Source: Stercorarius parasiticus (Eukaryota; Chordata; Aves; Charadriiformes; Stercorariidae). From it: a stretch of 64,000 bases of DNA. Location of the stretch: the NCBI GenBank assembly GCA_013396915.1, contig VWZL01000915.1:131798-195797 (forward strand), read 5' to 3'. The notes under the pieces were generated by a model. The model worked only from the letters and a program-made list of their open reading frames with translations. It did no database searches and was not told the DNA's origin. Within the stretch, counting starts at the first letter, position 1. Each line of letters opens with the position of its first letter. Made by a program: the position numbers and the translations under genes. Shown here piece by piece: positions 1 to 12,273 of this stretch.

Positions 1-2142
1 CAGCCAGTGCTGTGATTTTGAGCTCTCCATCAGTTATGCTCTTCCACAGGAGTCTTTATCCGAGGTCTCAGCAGGTCTCATCTATCATGAAGTCTCTTAG
101 TTGAACTGAGGAAACAGTCTTTCAGTAGACAGTTTGTTATTAAAGAGGGTCATTTAGATACAGATTCTCTGTCCCTGTTTTGGTTTTTTTTGTGCTAGGG
201 AAGGAAATGTTACGATGTTTGTATGTTTTTATTTGTTTTATTTAAACTGAACACACATATGAGCTATTTTGTACCATATAAAAAATGACAAAGTATTTTG
301 CCCATGTTAGGATTTCCCTAATGGTTTTTTTTTTTTCTTTAACAAAAGGACAGTTCAAACTACACTTCTCGTCCATGTCAATCCAAAAAATTTTCAAAGC
401 CAAAAAACATTAGCTTTCATTTTGAGAATGCAGAACCAGATATGCTGACAATTTCAGAACTAGAATTGAATGAAAACAGATTCCCAGGAACAGTTTTGAT
501 TTTGACAAATCAGTATTTGCTTATCAGAGGTGTTTTGTTGGAAAAATTCCCCCCCAGCTGTAGATTTTACCACACATTAATTGCTTCAGAGCTAACAGAA
601 AGTTAAAAAAGAAAATATCTTTCCCATAGTGGAGACAGAGCTATGGGGACCTACCGAAAGGCCCACTTGAAAGGCAGTGAGTTTCCTACTGCGGAAGACG
701 TAGAGAAAATTTTGCCAACTTGTTAAATGGAAAGACTCAGCTATATATCCATCTGTTAATAGAAGAAACAAATAAATGCAGATTTTAATGCCATAACTCA
801 ATGAAAGCTGAAAAAGGTCTTTCCCTGTTGCTAAGGGAGGCAAACGTTCATCTGGTTTCTCAATCTGAATGCAGAAATAAAGTGTGCCCATGTTTGGACT
901 GAGCCCCCTTCTGAGGAAGAAATTATCCAGATTTCTTTTACTTCCACCGCACTTCTGCGTGGTTAGTGACTGCTCTCCAGCGTGCGTGGCTCTGACCTAC
1001 GGGCTCTCTGCGCAGTTGGTGCTCATAGATTAATGCATGTGGCCTAAATGGAGATTTATGGCATTGTCACCTCTGTGTCATGCTAAGCCTCAAGTACTGT
1101 GGAGCAGGGGAATAACACACATTTCTCATGGAGTTCAGACTCTTAGTTTGCATTGCAGTTCACTGGGTTTTGCAGCATGTATATAAACCGAACAGGTTGT
1201 ACAGCAACCTGTCATGGACCCTGAGCTCACTGTAATTAAGTTCGGTAAGGAAAGAAATTGCAGAAGGTACGTCCCCTGTATCAGGATGGAGCAGGGTGAA
1301 ATTATTGCTCGTTGCTCTGAAACTTAAGGTAAAAATCTCTGAATCTCTGCTCAAAACAGCTGTAAACCTCAAAATATACTTGCTGCTTTGGCTGCTTCTC
1401 CGTACTGATGTTTTTGGCAAACCCTTCTCTGCAGTACATTTTACCCAGGGAGCTGGAGCACTGGCATTTGCAAGACCATGCAGCTACCAGTAATTTAATG
1501 CTGTGTGAAACAATTCTCATTATGTCTAAAAGGTACAGTTCACACACTGCAGGAATCCTACTGCTATTTCCAAAACCAGAGAACAGTTTTGGATGCACTG
1601 GGCATGCTCACTCTAACAGACAGCACATGTTCTGTAGGCAAACTGGAAATTTCAGCTTGTCTGTACTTGAGTTTGTCAGCAATATAGGAATTTTTTACTG
1701 AAATATTTAATACACTAGAAGAGTATAAAAATTATTTGAACTATTTGTGGTGAAGACAGCTGTGAGGAAGAGCCTCCAAGAATTACTTTTTCTACCACGA
1801 TCAATATGTCAGAGGTCTTCTCATACTAGACCATTACACCAAGTCTGTTGCTGCTTACTAATGTGGTTGGTTTTGAAAACAAGCAAGAGTTCTTCCATCT
1901 TTTCTGCTAATTTAGGACACTCATTTTTCCTTGCAATGACATTCATTTATGTGCACTCCCTACTTCTGATCTTGTGAGCAGAAAGACCACTAAATTGTAC
2001 ACATAGCTCTGCTTGAGAAGATGCATAAAATTCAGAGATGACCTATACTTTTGACCTCTCAGCTTAGAAGAACCATAAGCCTTGGCTTTGCACTGATGCT
2101 TTCTGAAAACCATCGCTGAATTTCAGCACGAAAGCAGTCTTT
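1..2142. other. Unique noncoding DNA, no gene seen
   Basis: I recognise no gene or repeat family here. Open frames are at most 99 codons, lie on both strands, overlap one another between 1160 and 1700, and resemble no protein I know. The only local structure I see is a short hairpin at 1192-1212 (8-base arms acaggttg/caacctgt, 5-base loop), an arm length expected by chance several times in 64 kb. Short T and A runs near 184-330 are simple low-complexity sequence. Confidence 0.7.
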
Positions 2143-2220
2143 GTGAAGCCAGGCTAGGATCCAGGAGACCTGAACTGGGTTCCTGCTCAGTCCTGGTCTG
2201 TGTTTGTTCTGGCTAACCAC
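2143..2220 (+). repeat. Possible MIR/CORE-SINE fragment (head-core junction)
   Basis: The stretch reads like the SINE junction where a tRNA-derived head with the sense 'gagccaggactcctgggttc' runs into the core. The best local match is gaactgggttcctgctcagt at 2172-2191, followed by a diverged ctgtgt/ctggctaacc. No tail or second half is visible. It is short and diverged, so the match could be fortuitous. Confidence 0.4.
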
Positions 2221-4057
2221 TGAACAGCAGCCCTGGCAGGGAGGAGAAGGGACGTGGGTATTTGCATTGCCTATAGAAGCAGGTATCAGAGGTCACAGGG
2301 AGAGGCAAAAGGAGCGACTCATTAGACACATGCTGGATGGCGCAAATGCCTGCTCAGGACCACCAGTTTGGACAGGAATTCCCTGCCTGAACAATCCCTG
2401 TTACAGAGACAGGAATGCATAGCAGAATTCATGCTGATTTTGGTAGGGACTTTGTGCAGTTTAACAGCACATACAATGAACAAGGAAAATATGCCACCTG
2501 CAGAGCTGTAATTGTTTCAGCCTTTTCTGCTTGCCTTGTACAGAAGGACCAGTTTAAGATGACTGGAGCTCTCCTGTACATGCTTCGTTCTATGCAAAGC
2601 CTAATGCCAGGAGTTATCAGTAGTTCGGTGCAAGTTGTTCTCATCACCAAGGACAATGCTGGGCTCCCACTGACACACTTGAGAAATCATTGTCTTTTGG
2701 TAGTCCTACTTAAAGGAGCTTTTGAAATCCAGCAATAAGTAACTCATCCATAAACTGCCCCACTTCTCTCAAAGTGAGATTTTGTGTCAGAAAATGTTCC
2801 TGAATAGTCAAAGAGGATACCAATACCTGTCCTTGGTCAAACGCGAAGAGGGGGAGAATATGAGGCTGGAGAAAATACTGTCAACATCAAAAGTAACAGA
2901 GACCAAATAGCTTTTCAGTTTGTGGTGAGATGTCATTTGACAAAGCAGTATCCTGTAGGTGGGAAGCGTTAAAAACTTGTTTCCTGATGGACTACACGCA
3001 TGCTTACACACCCGTCTTCCTTAGATATTTGTCCTGTGGTAATTTTGCAGAATTTGCCCAAAACCATTTCTCTAATCTCACAGAAGGCCTGCCATACATT
3101 TCTCATTTGATTTAATATTTTCTCCTGCTTGTTTCTCATTTTCTTTTAGCCTCTAAAATTGTTGCCAGGCCCATTTTTCCACCCTTTCTTATGACAGATT
3201 GTTCCCTAAAATGTTTTCCATCCACTTATACCTGTAACTGTGTCCACCATAAAGATTTCTTCCATTATGAACTGAAAAACAAAGCTACAAAAAGGGCACT
3301 GACATCACTGCTAACTTGACCATTTGCTTACAGAGCATCTACATCCAGTATTTGCTTTGCTGCTATGAAGGTGCCTATTCTGCAGTCTTGCCTGCGGGGT
3401 AGACCTTTATAGTTTGGTCTCATCTCCATACAACGGTCCCCCAGACAGCTCTACCTGTATGGATCAGAGATCAGGCTATTAACTCTGAAGTGCTCAAACC
3501 TTCCCCCCATCCTCACTTGTAATGCACTCTGGCGCTCAAACTCTCAGCAATTATAAATGACAGCATCTATTAATTTTAGCTACTTATATGGTCCCCATTG
3601 CTACCATAACTGAATGCTTTATACTCCTTAATGCATTTACCTTCCAATTCCATATTGAGGTCGTGAAGCAACAATAGAAAGGTTAAATGTTAGAATCATT
3701 AATTTCTCTGAAGTCTCTCTTCTGATGCCCAATTCCAGAGATCTGATGCTTGAAACATGCTCTCAGCTGTGGCTTGACCAGAGCCTGCCTGCAAAGGCTT
3801 TTTTCATGGCTGAACTGAATAGCTTGGCTCCTAATTCTTGCCTGTCTTCAGGACCAGCAAGAAACTAGGTGCTCTGCTGTTGATGTAAGCAGTACCAGAG
3901 GATTCTCACTGGGAATATCATAGAATTGGCTTCCTAAAGGCATATAGAAATTATGTGAGGATACTAAGGAGTATTCCATGTAATAAGCCTTGCTGTCCTT
4001 ATGCATCATGTAGGAAGTCTGAGCATTGTCAGGATTCAAACTTTGTTCAATGCCCGT
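2221..4057. other. Unique noncoding DNA
   Basis: There is no recognised gene. The longest frame (2415-2738 +, 107 codons from a CTG or other weak start) has no family resemblance and lacks convincing flanking splice sites. Base composition is unremarkable and I see no tandem repeat or SINE. Confidence 0.65.
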
Positions 4058-4180
4058 AAACCCTTTTTTCATCTAGAAATACAGAATTTGCCCAAGGTTT
4101 CACAAGAGATCTGTGGTAAATTAGGCAATTGAGCCTAAGCCTCTTATATCTTAGAGCAGCAGCCTAACTGTTGCTTTCAG
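4058..4180 (-). repeat. MIR/CORE-SINE fragment, inverted
   Basis: Read on the minus strand this is the core and 3' half of an amniote tRNA-derived SINE. On the plus strand aatttgcccaagg (4085-4097) is the inverted form of the conserved 'ccttgggcaagt' block. It is followed by cacaagagatctgtgg and ggcaattgagcct, which align with the inverted core and head-core junction of MIR-type elements. Upstream, ttttttcatctagaaa (4064-4079) matches the inverted 'tcatctgtaaaatgg' tail block. The order of blocks is correct for one copy. It is heavily diverged and has no detectable target-site duplication. Confidence 0.75.
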
Positions 4181-6162
4181 AAGAGCTTCACTACATTACA
4201 CCAGCTAAGTGTCTGGCTCAATCACTATTCTGTGGATTACCAGAGGGCAGATTAACTTGAGGCTATTGAATTTTTAAAACATAAAATAAATACCTGCCAC
4301 AAGCTCTTAACAGGTTTCTCCTAGCAAGGTTTTGAGGAATTTCCAACACTGTCTTAATTCTGTATCTATATATATGCACAGAAATTGGCAGTACATGTAC
4401 CTACATAGTAGTAGAGCAAAGCCTCATAACATTATTTAAGGTTAATGAAAAGCAATGTCATTCCTGACATCCCAGATAAATTGTTTTCCATTGCTATACA
4501 TAAAGGCACTGAAATATAGTTAGCGTTTCATCTGCTAGGCAAGAATAACCTCAGCCCCTTTCAATTTGGAATTCTCTAACCGCCCATGGACGATAAGATT
4601 TTGTGCATTTACCATCAATTTTCTGATTTTGTGGGGAATGAGGGCTGAAAGCAAGGCAGACGGAGCCTCTCATGCAGTAGCTTGTTACTTATAATTTCTT
4701 TACTGTGAGTTCGTGCCTACCCCTCAGCTGAGCCAGATCCATATTTAGCTGTATCCGATAATACAACACTCACACCTCAAGGTCACTAGCTCTAAATCGG
4801 TGCTCGCTTTTTAACTGGTCTCACTTGAATGGTAATAAGCTTCAGGTATTGCTTAGTCTTAGCTTTGATTCAGTTAACAGTGCACCATCATCTTATGAAC
4901 AGGGTACTTGAGCTGCCGTTAGACTCCCGCTGTTCCTGTTGCTCAACTCAATCGCAGAAAATATGCAATATTGTGCAATATTGTCAGCAGACTTCTGAAT
5001 ATAGCTGTATGTTTACCTACACATGAGGAAAGTGATCACAAGTTTCTCAGTGTTTCACATCAGTTCTAGTTTTTTAGTAAACCCTGTGCAAATGGAATAC
5101 AGACATAATAAAGGAAATCAATTCTATTGCCACAACCTGAAACAGCAATGCGATGGTAATAGGTGCAATGGCATAGATGCAGTGCAGAGCACTCTGGCAG
5201 GCCACGATCCTGAGACTGCTGCCATGGAAGACAGAAAAGTCTTTCCTTTGCTCTTCTTTCAATCCTTTTATTTCTGAGGCCTAAAGGCAAGCCCAATAAA
5301 ATACAGCTAATTAAACCTCTGGTCCGTAACCATTGTGTGGCTGATGCAGCCTTCACACACAGTGAAGCTGCAACAAGTAGCATCCTACTAACCTGCTAGT
5401 ATTCATTAACAACTGTTAGGGGGAATTGGTTTCAAAGCCTCTCTGTTTAACACAGACCAAGACCTTTACATCTGCATGCTCAAACTATTTTTAAAAACCC
5501 AGCTCAATTGCAAAGTGAAAGGGCTAAACCCTATGAGGAAACTGTAATGACCTTTGCTGGTATATAGTCTGCTTTGCCCGAAGGTGTTTAACTTTGTGAT
5601 TCAGTCAGTCATTTTGGACAATTCACAGTTTGGCAAACCCTTTGTAATTTCCCTCGTTCTTATGAACATTATTAATACTTAATATTCAGCTATCAGTTGA
5701 GTCAATCTTTATTCCCCTGTAATTTTTTCCAGTTCTTTCTATATTTCTAATAACTGATTGTAAATATACATTCTACAGAATGACTGATTTTATATTTTTA
5801 GCCAGAAAATCTCAGTGCTTACCCCTTTGCTTTTCAAAAGGAAACTTATTAGGGGTTTCTTTTTGATTAGGACCACGATGTTGTCAATCAAACCTCTACA
5901 AATAAACAGCCATTCAGTACTCTTGCTGCATTCCCAAATAAAAATGTTTTACTTAATGTATGCTTTATCTAATGCAAAATATATTATTTCTAGTCAATCC
6001 ACGTTTCTGTAGCTGATTGGCATAACTATAATCCCATTGAGCAGCACATCCTCCTTCTCTTTTAATGCATAGGGACTAGCACCACATATAGACACATCTG
6101 ACTCATAATCAGACATGATATTTAACACACAAAAATTCCTTACCAGGACTCTGTTAAATCAG
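4181..6162. other. Unique noncoding DNA
   Basis: No gene is recognised. A perfect tandem duplication of the 10-mer gcaatattgt lies at 4975-4994. The open frames at 4829-5026, 5023-5277 and 5066-5383 overlap on opposite strands and look like chance frames. The stretch becomes AT-rich between 5640 and 5990. Confidence 0.65.
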
Positions 6163-6425
6163 AGGTAGCACAGTGCAGGTTATAAAACCAGGATGAAGGA
6201 GCCAGGACTCTTGGGATCTTGCTCCTGGCTTTACGGCTGGCTTGCTGTGGTCTCAGGGAAAAAAAGAAAAAGAAAAAAAAATAAATCACTCACCTCTATG
6301 CTGTAATTTACTCATCTGAAAAAATGAGATAACTTCACTGGTCTACCTCACAGGCACCGTGTGAGACTTCAATAATATTTGTGAAACTATAGAGCGATCT
6401 CACAGCAAGAAGTGTTCTAACAGAG
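6163..6425 (+). repeat. Nearly full-length MIR/CORE-SINE
   Basis: This is the best-preserved interspersed repeat in the window. A tRNA-like head (gtagcacagtgcaggtta, near 6165) is followed by gccaggactcttgggatctt at 6201-6220, the CORE block ggctggcttgctgtgg at 6235-6250, and the tail block tttactcatctgaaaaaatg at 6307-6326 with ctacctcacagg just downstream. Head, core and tail are in the order known for MIR-type retroposons, which are RNA polymerase III-derived and mobilised by LINE enzymes. An A-rich block at 6259-6286 interrupts the place where the family has 'cttgggcaagtcact'. The copy is old, and nothing suggests it is still mobile. Confidence 0.85.
6259..6286 (+). repeat. A-rich expansion inside the SINE
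   Basis: A run of A broken by single G residues (aaaaaaa g aaaaa g aaaaaaaa pattern) replaces part of the SINE core. A-rich runs usually sit at the 3' end of retroposed copies, so an internal one suggests later expansion of a short A tract or a secondary insertion. Confidence 0.8.
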
Positions 6426-7305
6426 CCCAAATGTCAAAGATTGCTTTCAAATCAGGGAGGTATGGGAGCAAGTGAAAAGTATGTACCAGACTGACATGGA
6501 TGGTCCTATAGTTATTTCCACTATGATGTCTCTCTTATTGTTTCATCTCTTTTATAGCCTATTTCATGGCCTATTTTGATGAGTTAGCATTGCCTAATAC
6601 TTTATTTTTCCCCTCCAAAATTTCACGTGTCCTCCTCAGCCCTGCTCACATCTTTTCCTCACAAACTGCTCATGAATTGCCTTGGCAGTGAGATGGTAAA
6701 GTGATAAGTACTCTTAGAATATGGCTTATGGTTCACTGGACATCAGCAAACGCTGTCAAAGCTGATAACCTTCAGCTGGGAAGGTAACAGTAGTTTCACT
6801 CCTGCAATTGTTAACGTACTGTACTGCACATGTTATAGTTTTATAGAGTGGAGCCAGGCTAACAGCTTGGCAAAGACAGCCTAGGCCACTGTCATGAAAT
6901 TTTATTCATGAAGGTGACCACTGGCCATGAAATTCGAGTACCCAAATAATTGTGGTATCGTGCATCGAGGAAAACAATCACCTTTTAAAGCACCTCGGTG
7001 TGGAACTGGTAGAGTTATCCAGATACACCCCCTCGGCCTGCAGGAGTGGATGGCTCAGGCATTAGACTAGGACAGGAGACTAAAGGATCACTACTATTAT
7101 AAAATATATAAAAACGTGGACAACCATGGCTGCTGTCCATCTCTGTCTTTCTGCAGCATGCAAAAGAACTAACTAGATTGATCTCAGAAGTTTAATACCA
7201 TGCTTGTGCATGGAACTGAAGCCTCTTAGATACAGTAAAAAAGTACTGTTATATCATTAGGTGCTTTCCTTAGATACCCATTTTTTCATAAGGCATTAAA
7301 TACCC
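6426..7305. other. Unique noncoding DNA
   Basis: I see no gene, no RNA gene and no repeat. The stretch between the SINE and the next old repeat is AT-rich without tandem structure. Confidence 0.6.
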
Positions 7306-7384
7306 ACTTACCTTCAGCATGTGGCTAAATCTTATTAAAACCCACTGAGTTTAGGCATATGCTTAAATGATTTAGTAACTTACA
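7306..7384 (+). repeat. Old self-complementary sauropsid repeat fragment
   Basis: agcatgtggctaaatctt (7316-7333), then cccactgag and aggcatatgcttaaatgatt (7353-7372), follow the pattern of a short repeat familiar from turtle, crocodilian and bird DNA. In that repeat two 'aagcatgtgcttaa' blocks flank a cattgacttcaatggg-like centre. I cannot give its Repbase name. The copy is diverged but keeps the block order. Confidence 0.55.
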
Positions 7385-9979
7385 TCCTTAAATGAAAAAA
7401 AATAACAACTTCTTTGTTCTGCTTCTTTATCTGTATATCTGTGTAAGCTGTGTGTGGTAAAAGAACAACCGCCCCATAAATACAAACAGCAAAAGGAACT
7501 AAATTTCTTCTAGGATGAACAGATTGATCTAATACTATATTTTTTTAGAACTTTCTGACGATACCAGATGCTGCTGCTGACTAGCAGGTCTATTCCAGGA
7601 AGGCACAAATCTGCTGTGCAAAAATAAGTGCAGAGTAACAGTGACACGTCCTGTCGTGGACTCCTGCTGGAAGTCAAATCTAGTGGAAGATTTACTTACT
7701 GTGCACAGCGGGCCAGTACACAGTGATAGAAATCCCTGATATTTCTTGCATGTTTAGAATTTATGGCAGATTGAACCATTTTGATTAATACACGCTCAGG
7801 AAAGAAGTCGTCTCCAAATGCTTTAGCTGTGTGAACAATGTTGGTACATGTGAAGACACCCTCAACTCTTTCTCAGAATCACGGCAAGGCCTTTTGGCTG
7901 CCCTTTCCCTTTCCTCTCTGTCCCACAGGGTGACACCCACTCTGGAGTTCTCTGTAGCCCCTCTTCCAGCGCGGCACAGCAGCAACGTAGCACTCAAAGG
8001 GCTTGGGCACACACCTACTGCCACCCCCTACAGCTGTGAATTTTTTCCCATTTATATTGATTTTTGGTTATACCTAACTTGTATTTTTTTAATAGAAAGT
8101 AAGTGTACGGAGTAAGTGATGCGGTATTTTCCACCTGCTTTCAGGCCTTGTTAATGTCTTTAGGTGCTAGTGATGATTTTAGCCTCTAGCTTTTAAGGAA
8201 TAAGAACCAATTAAAATTTATCAAATGCTCAACACTTCTCTGTCCTCTAAGTGTTGTTTGAAAACAAAGAACTTCTTTTTACTTCAAAACAAATTTCCAT
8301 TTCAAAAACCTTGTATTTATGATCAGAAAATTGCTAGAATTAAAAGTAACGCTTCAAATTGACCCTATTCCATGAGAGACATGAAAATGCTCCAAATCCA
8401 AAACAAACTCTGTTTCCCTGTTAGAAAACAAGGATTTTAAAAATCAGTCAACATGGGGATCTGTGCAGGGCCAGCCTGGCTTTGGAATTGGGAGAGATCC
8501 TCGCTGCATCTACAGCCCGCGCTGAGAAGCAAGCCTGAAGCATATGCCAGATGACGCCAGATGCTGCTTATGTGTTGCTTTTGGGACTTGAGCTGGCATC
8601 TTTATGCAGAGCTGTGCAGATCTGTGTGCGTGGAACAGAGCGGGTCAGAGATCTCTGATGCACCACGTAAACATACCCAAGACATCTGTATCTTTATCTT
8701 GACTCTAGAGAGCTAATTTGACGAAGAAACAACTGAAATAGCCAAAAAGCAGAAACATGTGTGGGACTGGACATGGTTTTCAGTCTTGTTTTAGTAGTTA
8801 GTGTTGCTCAAAGCAAGATTTGCTGTATATTAACCATTACTTGCTAAGGGCAACTGGATTTGCTCACCTGGTGGGGATTTTATGTCAAGACCAAGTTATT
8901 TCAGGCTTCAATAACTGTGTGTTTCCTTTAGAATGTTTGTATTATATTGGTTACCTGTTTTTCTTAATATTCCCTACACAGTTACAGAGCTGTGGGACCA
9001 GGAGGACAGAGGAGGGGAAAACTCCGCAAGTTGAAAGGAGCTGGAAACTGTATTCATGTTACCACATTTTCCCTGTGGCACAGCGAGTGCTCTATTTCTG
9101 ACTCCCATCTCCTGGTACTTACTGAAGAAACAAACCATGCCTGTGAGATGTTAGTCATGTCATTTAGTGCAGTACTGAAAATTTCTAAGGTGAGGAAAAT
9201 GGTATGAGAATCTCTCAAGAAGAGGACACAACGGGGGCTGAAGTTGCAAGAGGCTGCAGGGGCAGCAGGGACAGACTTTGAGACTAGACTGGCAAAAATC
9301 CACTTATAGTGACAAGTTTAAACTGCACTAAACGAAGTGGGAGCTCTTCCAGTTCTAGGCTAGAGATGGCCCACAGGGGCAGACACTTGTTTTCCCCTTG
9401 GCATAAGAAGATTAATAGTGATTCTGTTTTACCTCTGGTTTTAGTTCTGCAGAATTACTGAAAGGGCAAATTCAGCCTCACTAGAGCAACAAGAAGAATT
9501 TAGCAACAGAGTTAATACAGAAAGATAATGAAAGATCAAACTGTTTCAAGTTTTAAATTTATTTGAAGCACATACCAAATTTTTATCTAACCTACAATCT
9601 CCCACAAACACAAGCAAAGCCTCCCTGAATAATTTCTAGGTGATTGCACAGAAAAAAATATATCCAATAGGAGAAAAATAAGGTCAGACACGTCTGGAGA
9701 ATTCAAGACGGAAAGGAACCATTCTCTTGATTTTGTAAGAAAGACTAGAAACATCGCATTTAATTTCAGACCTACTTGTTTCAATCATTTCTGCTTTTCT
9801 TCTACGCACATCCCTTCCTCTGAGGGCTTTCCTGCTAAGAGTCTGCATCAGCAGCTTGGGTTTAAGTTTGCATCAAGCTGGTTTTTATAGTAGTAAGCAC
9901 ACTTGGAAGCTACAAAGACACAGTGTGTTTCTTGCTGCCCTTCTTATCAGTCACAAAAAATGGTTTATAACTTCACTTT

Positions 9980-9997
9980 AAAAAAAAAAAAGAAAAA
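9980..9997 (+). repeat. A-rich run
   Basis: Twelve A, one G, then five A. No retroelement body is recognisable on its 5' side. Confidence 0.85.
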
Positions 9998-11024
9998 TCA
10001 GTACAGGCTCTAAACAGTGCAGGGCTTAAAAAGGAATGAAGTGATTCTATTCCATAGTTTTGGCACATAACCTAGTTGTGAGTCAGGTAAGCTGAAAAAT
10101 TACTACATCTCAGTTTTTTGAAAATGTTTTAAATGACTTATTGAGACTTTAGCCTTCAGTCTCAGCAAATTTGAAAGCTGCTGTGTTAAATTATCCACGT
10201 AAAACAGGATGTGCTGAATTAATTTCATATTAGAACACAAGTTGCATTACTGATGGGGCTACAGACCCTCAGGCTGATCCTTTTACTTGCGCCAAAATCT
10301 AATTCACATTGCCCTGAAATTTAATTTGCCACATGGAGGCAATGGATAAAGTAAGTATTCCAAATTTGGGCTAATGTATTTTAAAGATCCTTTTATTTCC
10401 TTTCCATAATCCCAAGAAAAACACACAGCAAAATATAACAATACCCACTGCTATCACTGATACCAAGGTCACTAATTTTTTTTTGCATATATTTAGGTAA
10501 TCTACCTGGGGTTTTCATTAGATCTGGGGTTTTCATTTCACATGGATCCCCAGATTCTGAAGAGGTCTTCTGCAAAGTCTCACCTTCAACTACAACTAGC
10601 CGAAAGTAATAAAATCTGGAATATCAGATTCTGTTACTAATTTCTTTTCTATAAGCAGTGTGGTTTGTATTGCTGCAGAGAAGAATCTAGTCAGCCAAAC
10701 CTTTGACAGTGCTTGCCCATTATTTAGAGCTTGCCCCTGTAGCAGAACGGTTGTTAAAAATGTTTTTTTCGTGGAAACTGGCAGACATTAGACTCCTTTC
10801 ATATGTTTTGTTGCTTTCTCTATTAGGATTAACCTTCTCAAATGTCCACCTCTCTCACATCCATCAGATGGCTTGCTTTCCATGGCCCAATTTTATTTTT
10901 TTTTCTCTACCATTCATTGATGCGGATTTCAGCTCAGCTCTTGCCAAGCACAGCTGCCATTCTCACATAATACTAATGCCACTTCTGGAGCGAGCTCAAA
11001 ACCCCTAGCATTTTGCCTGTGTGC

Positions 11025-11039
11025 CTTGCTTGCTTGCTT
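11025..11039 (+). repeat. (CTTG)n microsatellite
   Basis: Three and three-quarter copies of the tetranucleotide cttg. Confidence 0.9.
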
Positions 11040-12253
11040 TACTTTCTTCCCTTCCATTCACCCACTGATCCAGCCACATACACACAGACTTTTAGCTTTA
11101 CAGGGAAAACACAGGTTTAGCGCGGACAGGAATAAAGTCTATATAATCACTAAAAGGGGACTAGGAACCAGAAGTTTTAGAAGGCAGGCCTGAAATTGGA
11201 GCCTGTGGAGTATTAATGGCATTGAACTTGGTACCTGCGCTCCCGCCTGTTCAGTAGAGACAAACGGGCAGCTCTAAGCAGGAGATGCAGAACACCTGTG
11301 AGATAGTACTTAAGCAACTTCTTAATCCTGAAGACTTAAGCCAGCATTCACCTTTTCACAAACCTCTCTTTGCAGAAATCATGAGTGCAGTCGATAAAAT
11401 TTGTCCTAGCTATTTCTTCTGTAGATAAACCAGAGGGGAACGCAGGGTTAATTATATTGCCTTAAGACACAGAAATCCTCTTACTCTTTTCAATAACATT
11501 TCAGTTATCTTGGGCTATTAAATACTACTCACAGCTGCTCTTGCACTGATTCTTTGGAAAGTGGTGTTGGAGATGCTTGGCTTGTGCCGAGGCAGTCACA
11601 TCGGTGTTTGCAGACAGGGCAGGAGTTTGCCCTTCTAACCTACGCTTCAGCTTGATGACGGTGGTAGAATGCGGATCACTATTAGCCAGACAATTTGCAT
11701 ATATCCCTCATTATCTCTTTTTCTAATTGTGATAAATCCTCCTTAAATTAGCTTTAAAATGCCAGTGCCTTAAACATTCCCTGTTCCTGTTTTGTCTCAC
11801 GGGATTACGATGTTCTTCCAGCACCAGGAATTACTACTTAATAACGTGGCTATTTAACCAAGATTAAAGCGAAGGCTTGTAGGGATCATGTGCACATTAG
11901 TATTATTATAAACAGATCCCTCTCCAGAAATATCATGAAATTTGCAGAGGACCACTGTGTCAACAGAATCATAGAGGGTAATCTTTTGTGGTGCTTCATG
12001 TAGGGAAGATGTCTTGGCTTGAATACTCTTTGTAATTTAAAAAAAGGATTATAAATCCAAGCAGCAGCAGTACCAAGCAATTAATGAAATTACTCTTTTG
12101 GGAGGGCTCAGTGTACACTTTTAAATATGCTGAAAATTAGCCACAACTCCTTAAGGAGTCTACTTGGAACAAAAGCCAAATTTAAATCCTGAAGTTAATA
12201 TAGTAATATGGAATAAATCTTGAGACTGCTAGTCCACAAGTTCCCTCAACTCA

Positions 12254-12273
12254 TTTGTTTTGTTTTGTTTTTT
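12254..12273 (+). repeat. (TTTTG)n short repeat
   Basis: About three copies of ttttg running into a T tract. Confidence 0.85.

Noticed and set aside
1192..1212. 8-base-arm hairpin
   Set aside because: Arms of eight bases with short loops are expected several times in a window this long.
7800..8097. 298-base open stretch ending at aaagtaagt
   Set aside because: The upstream acceptor (cacgctcag) lacks a pyrimidine tract, and the product resembles nothing known. Weaker than the other exon-like islands.
10261..10350. aaagtaagt donor at 10349-10357
   Set aside because: All three frames upstream contain stops close by, and no good acceptor precedes it.
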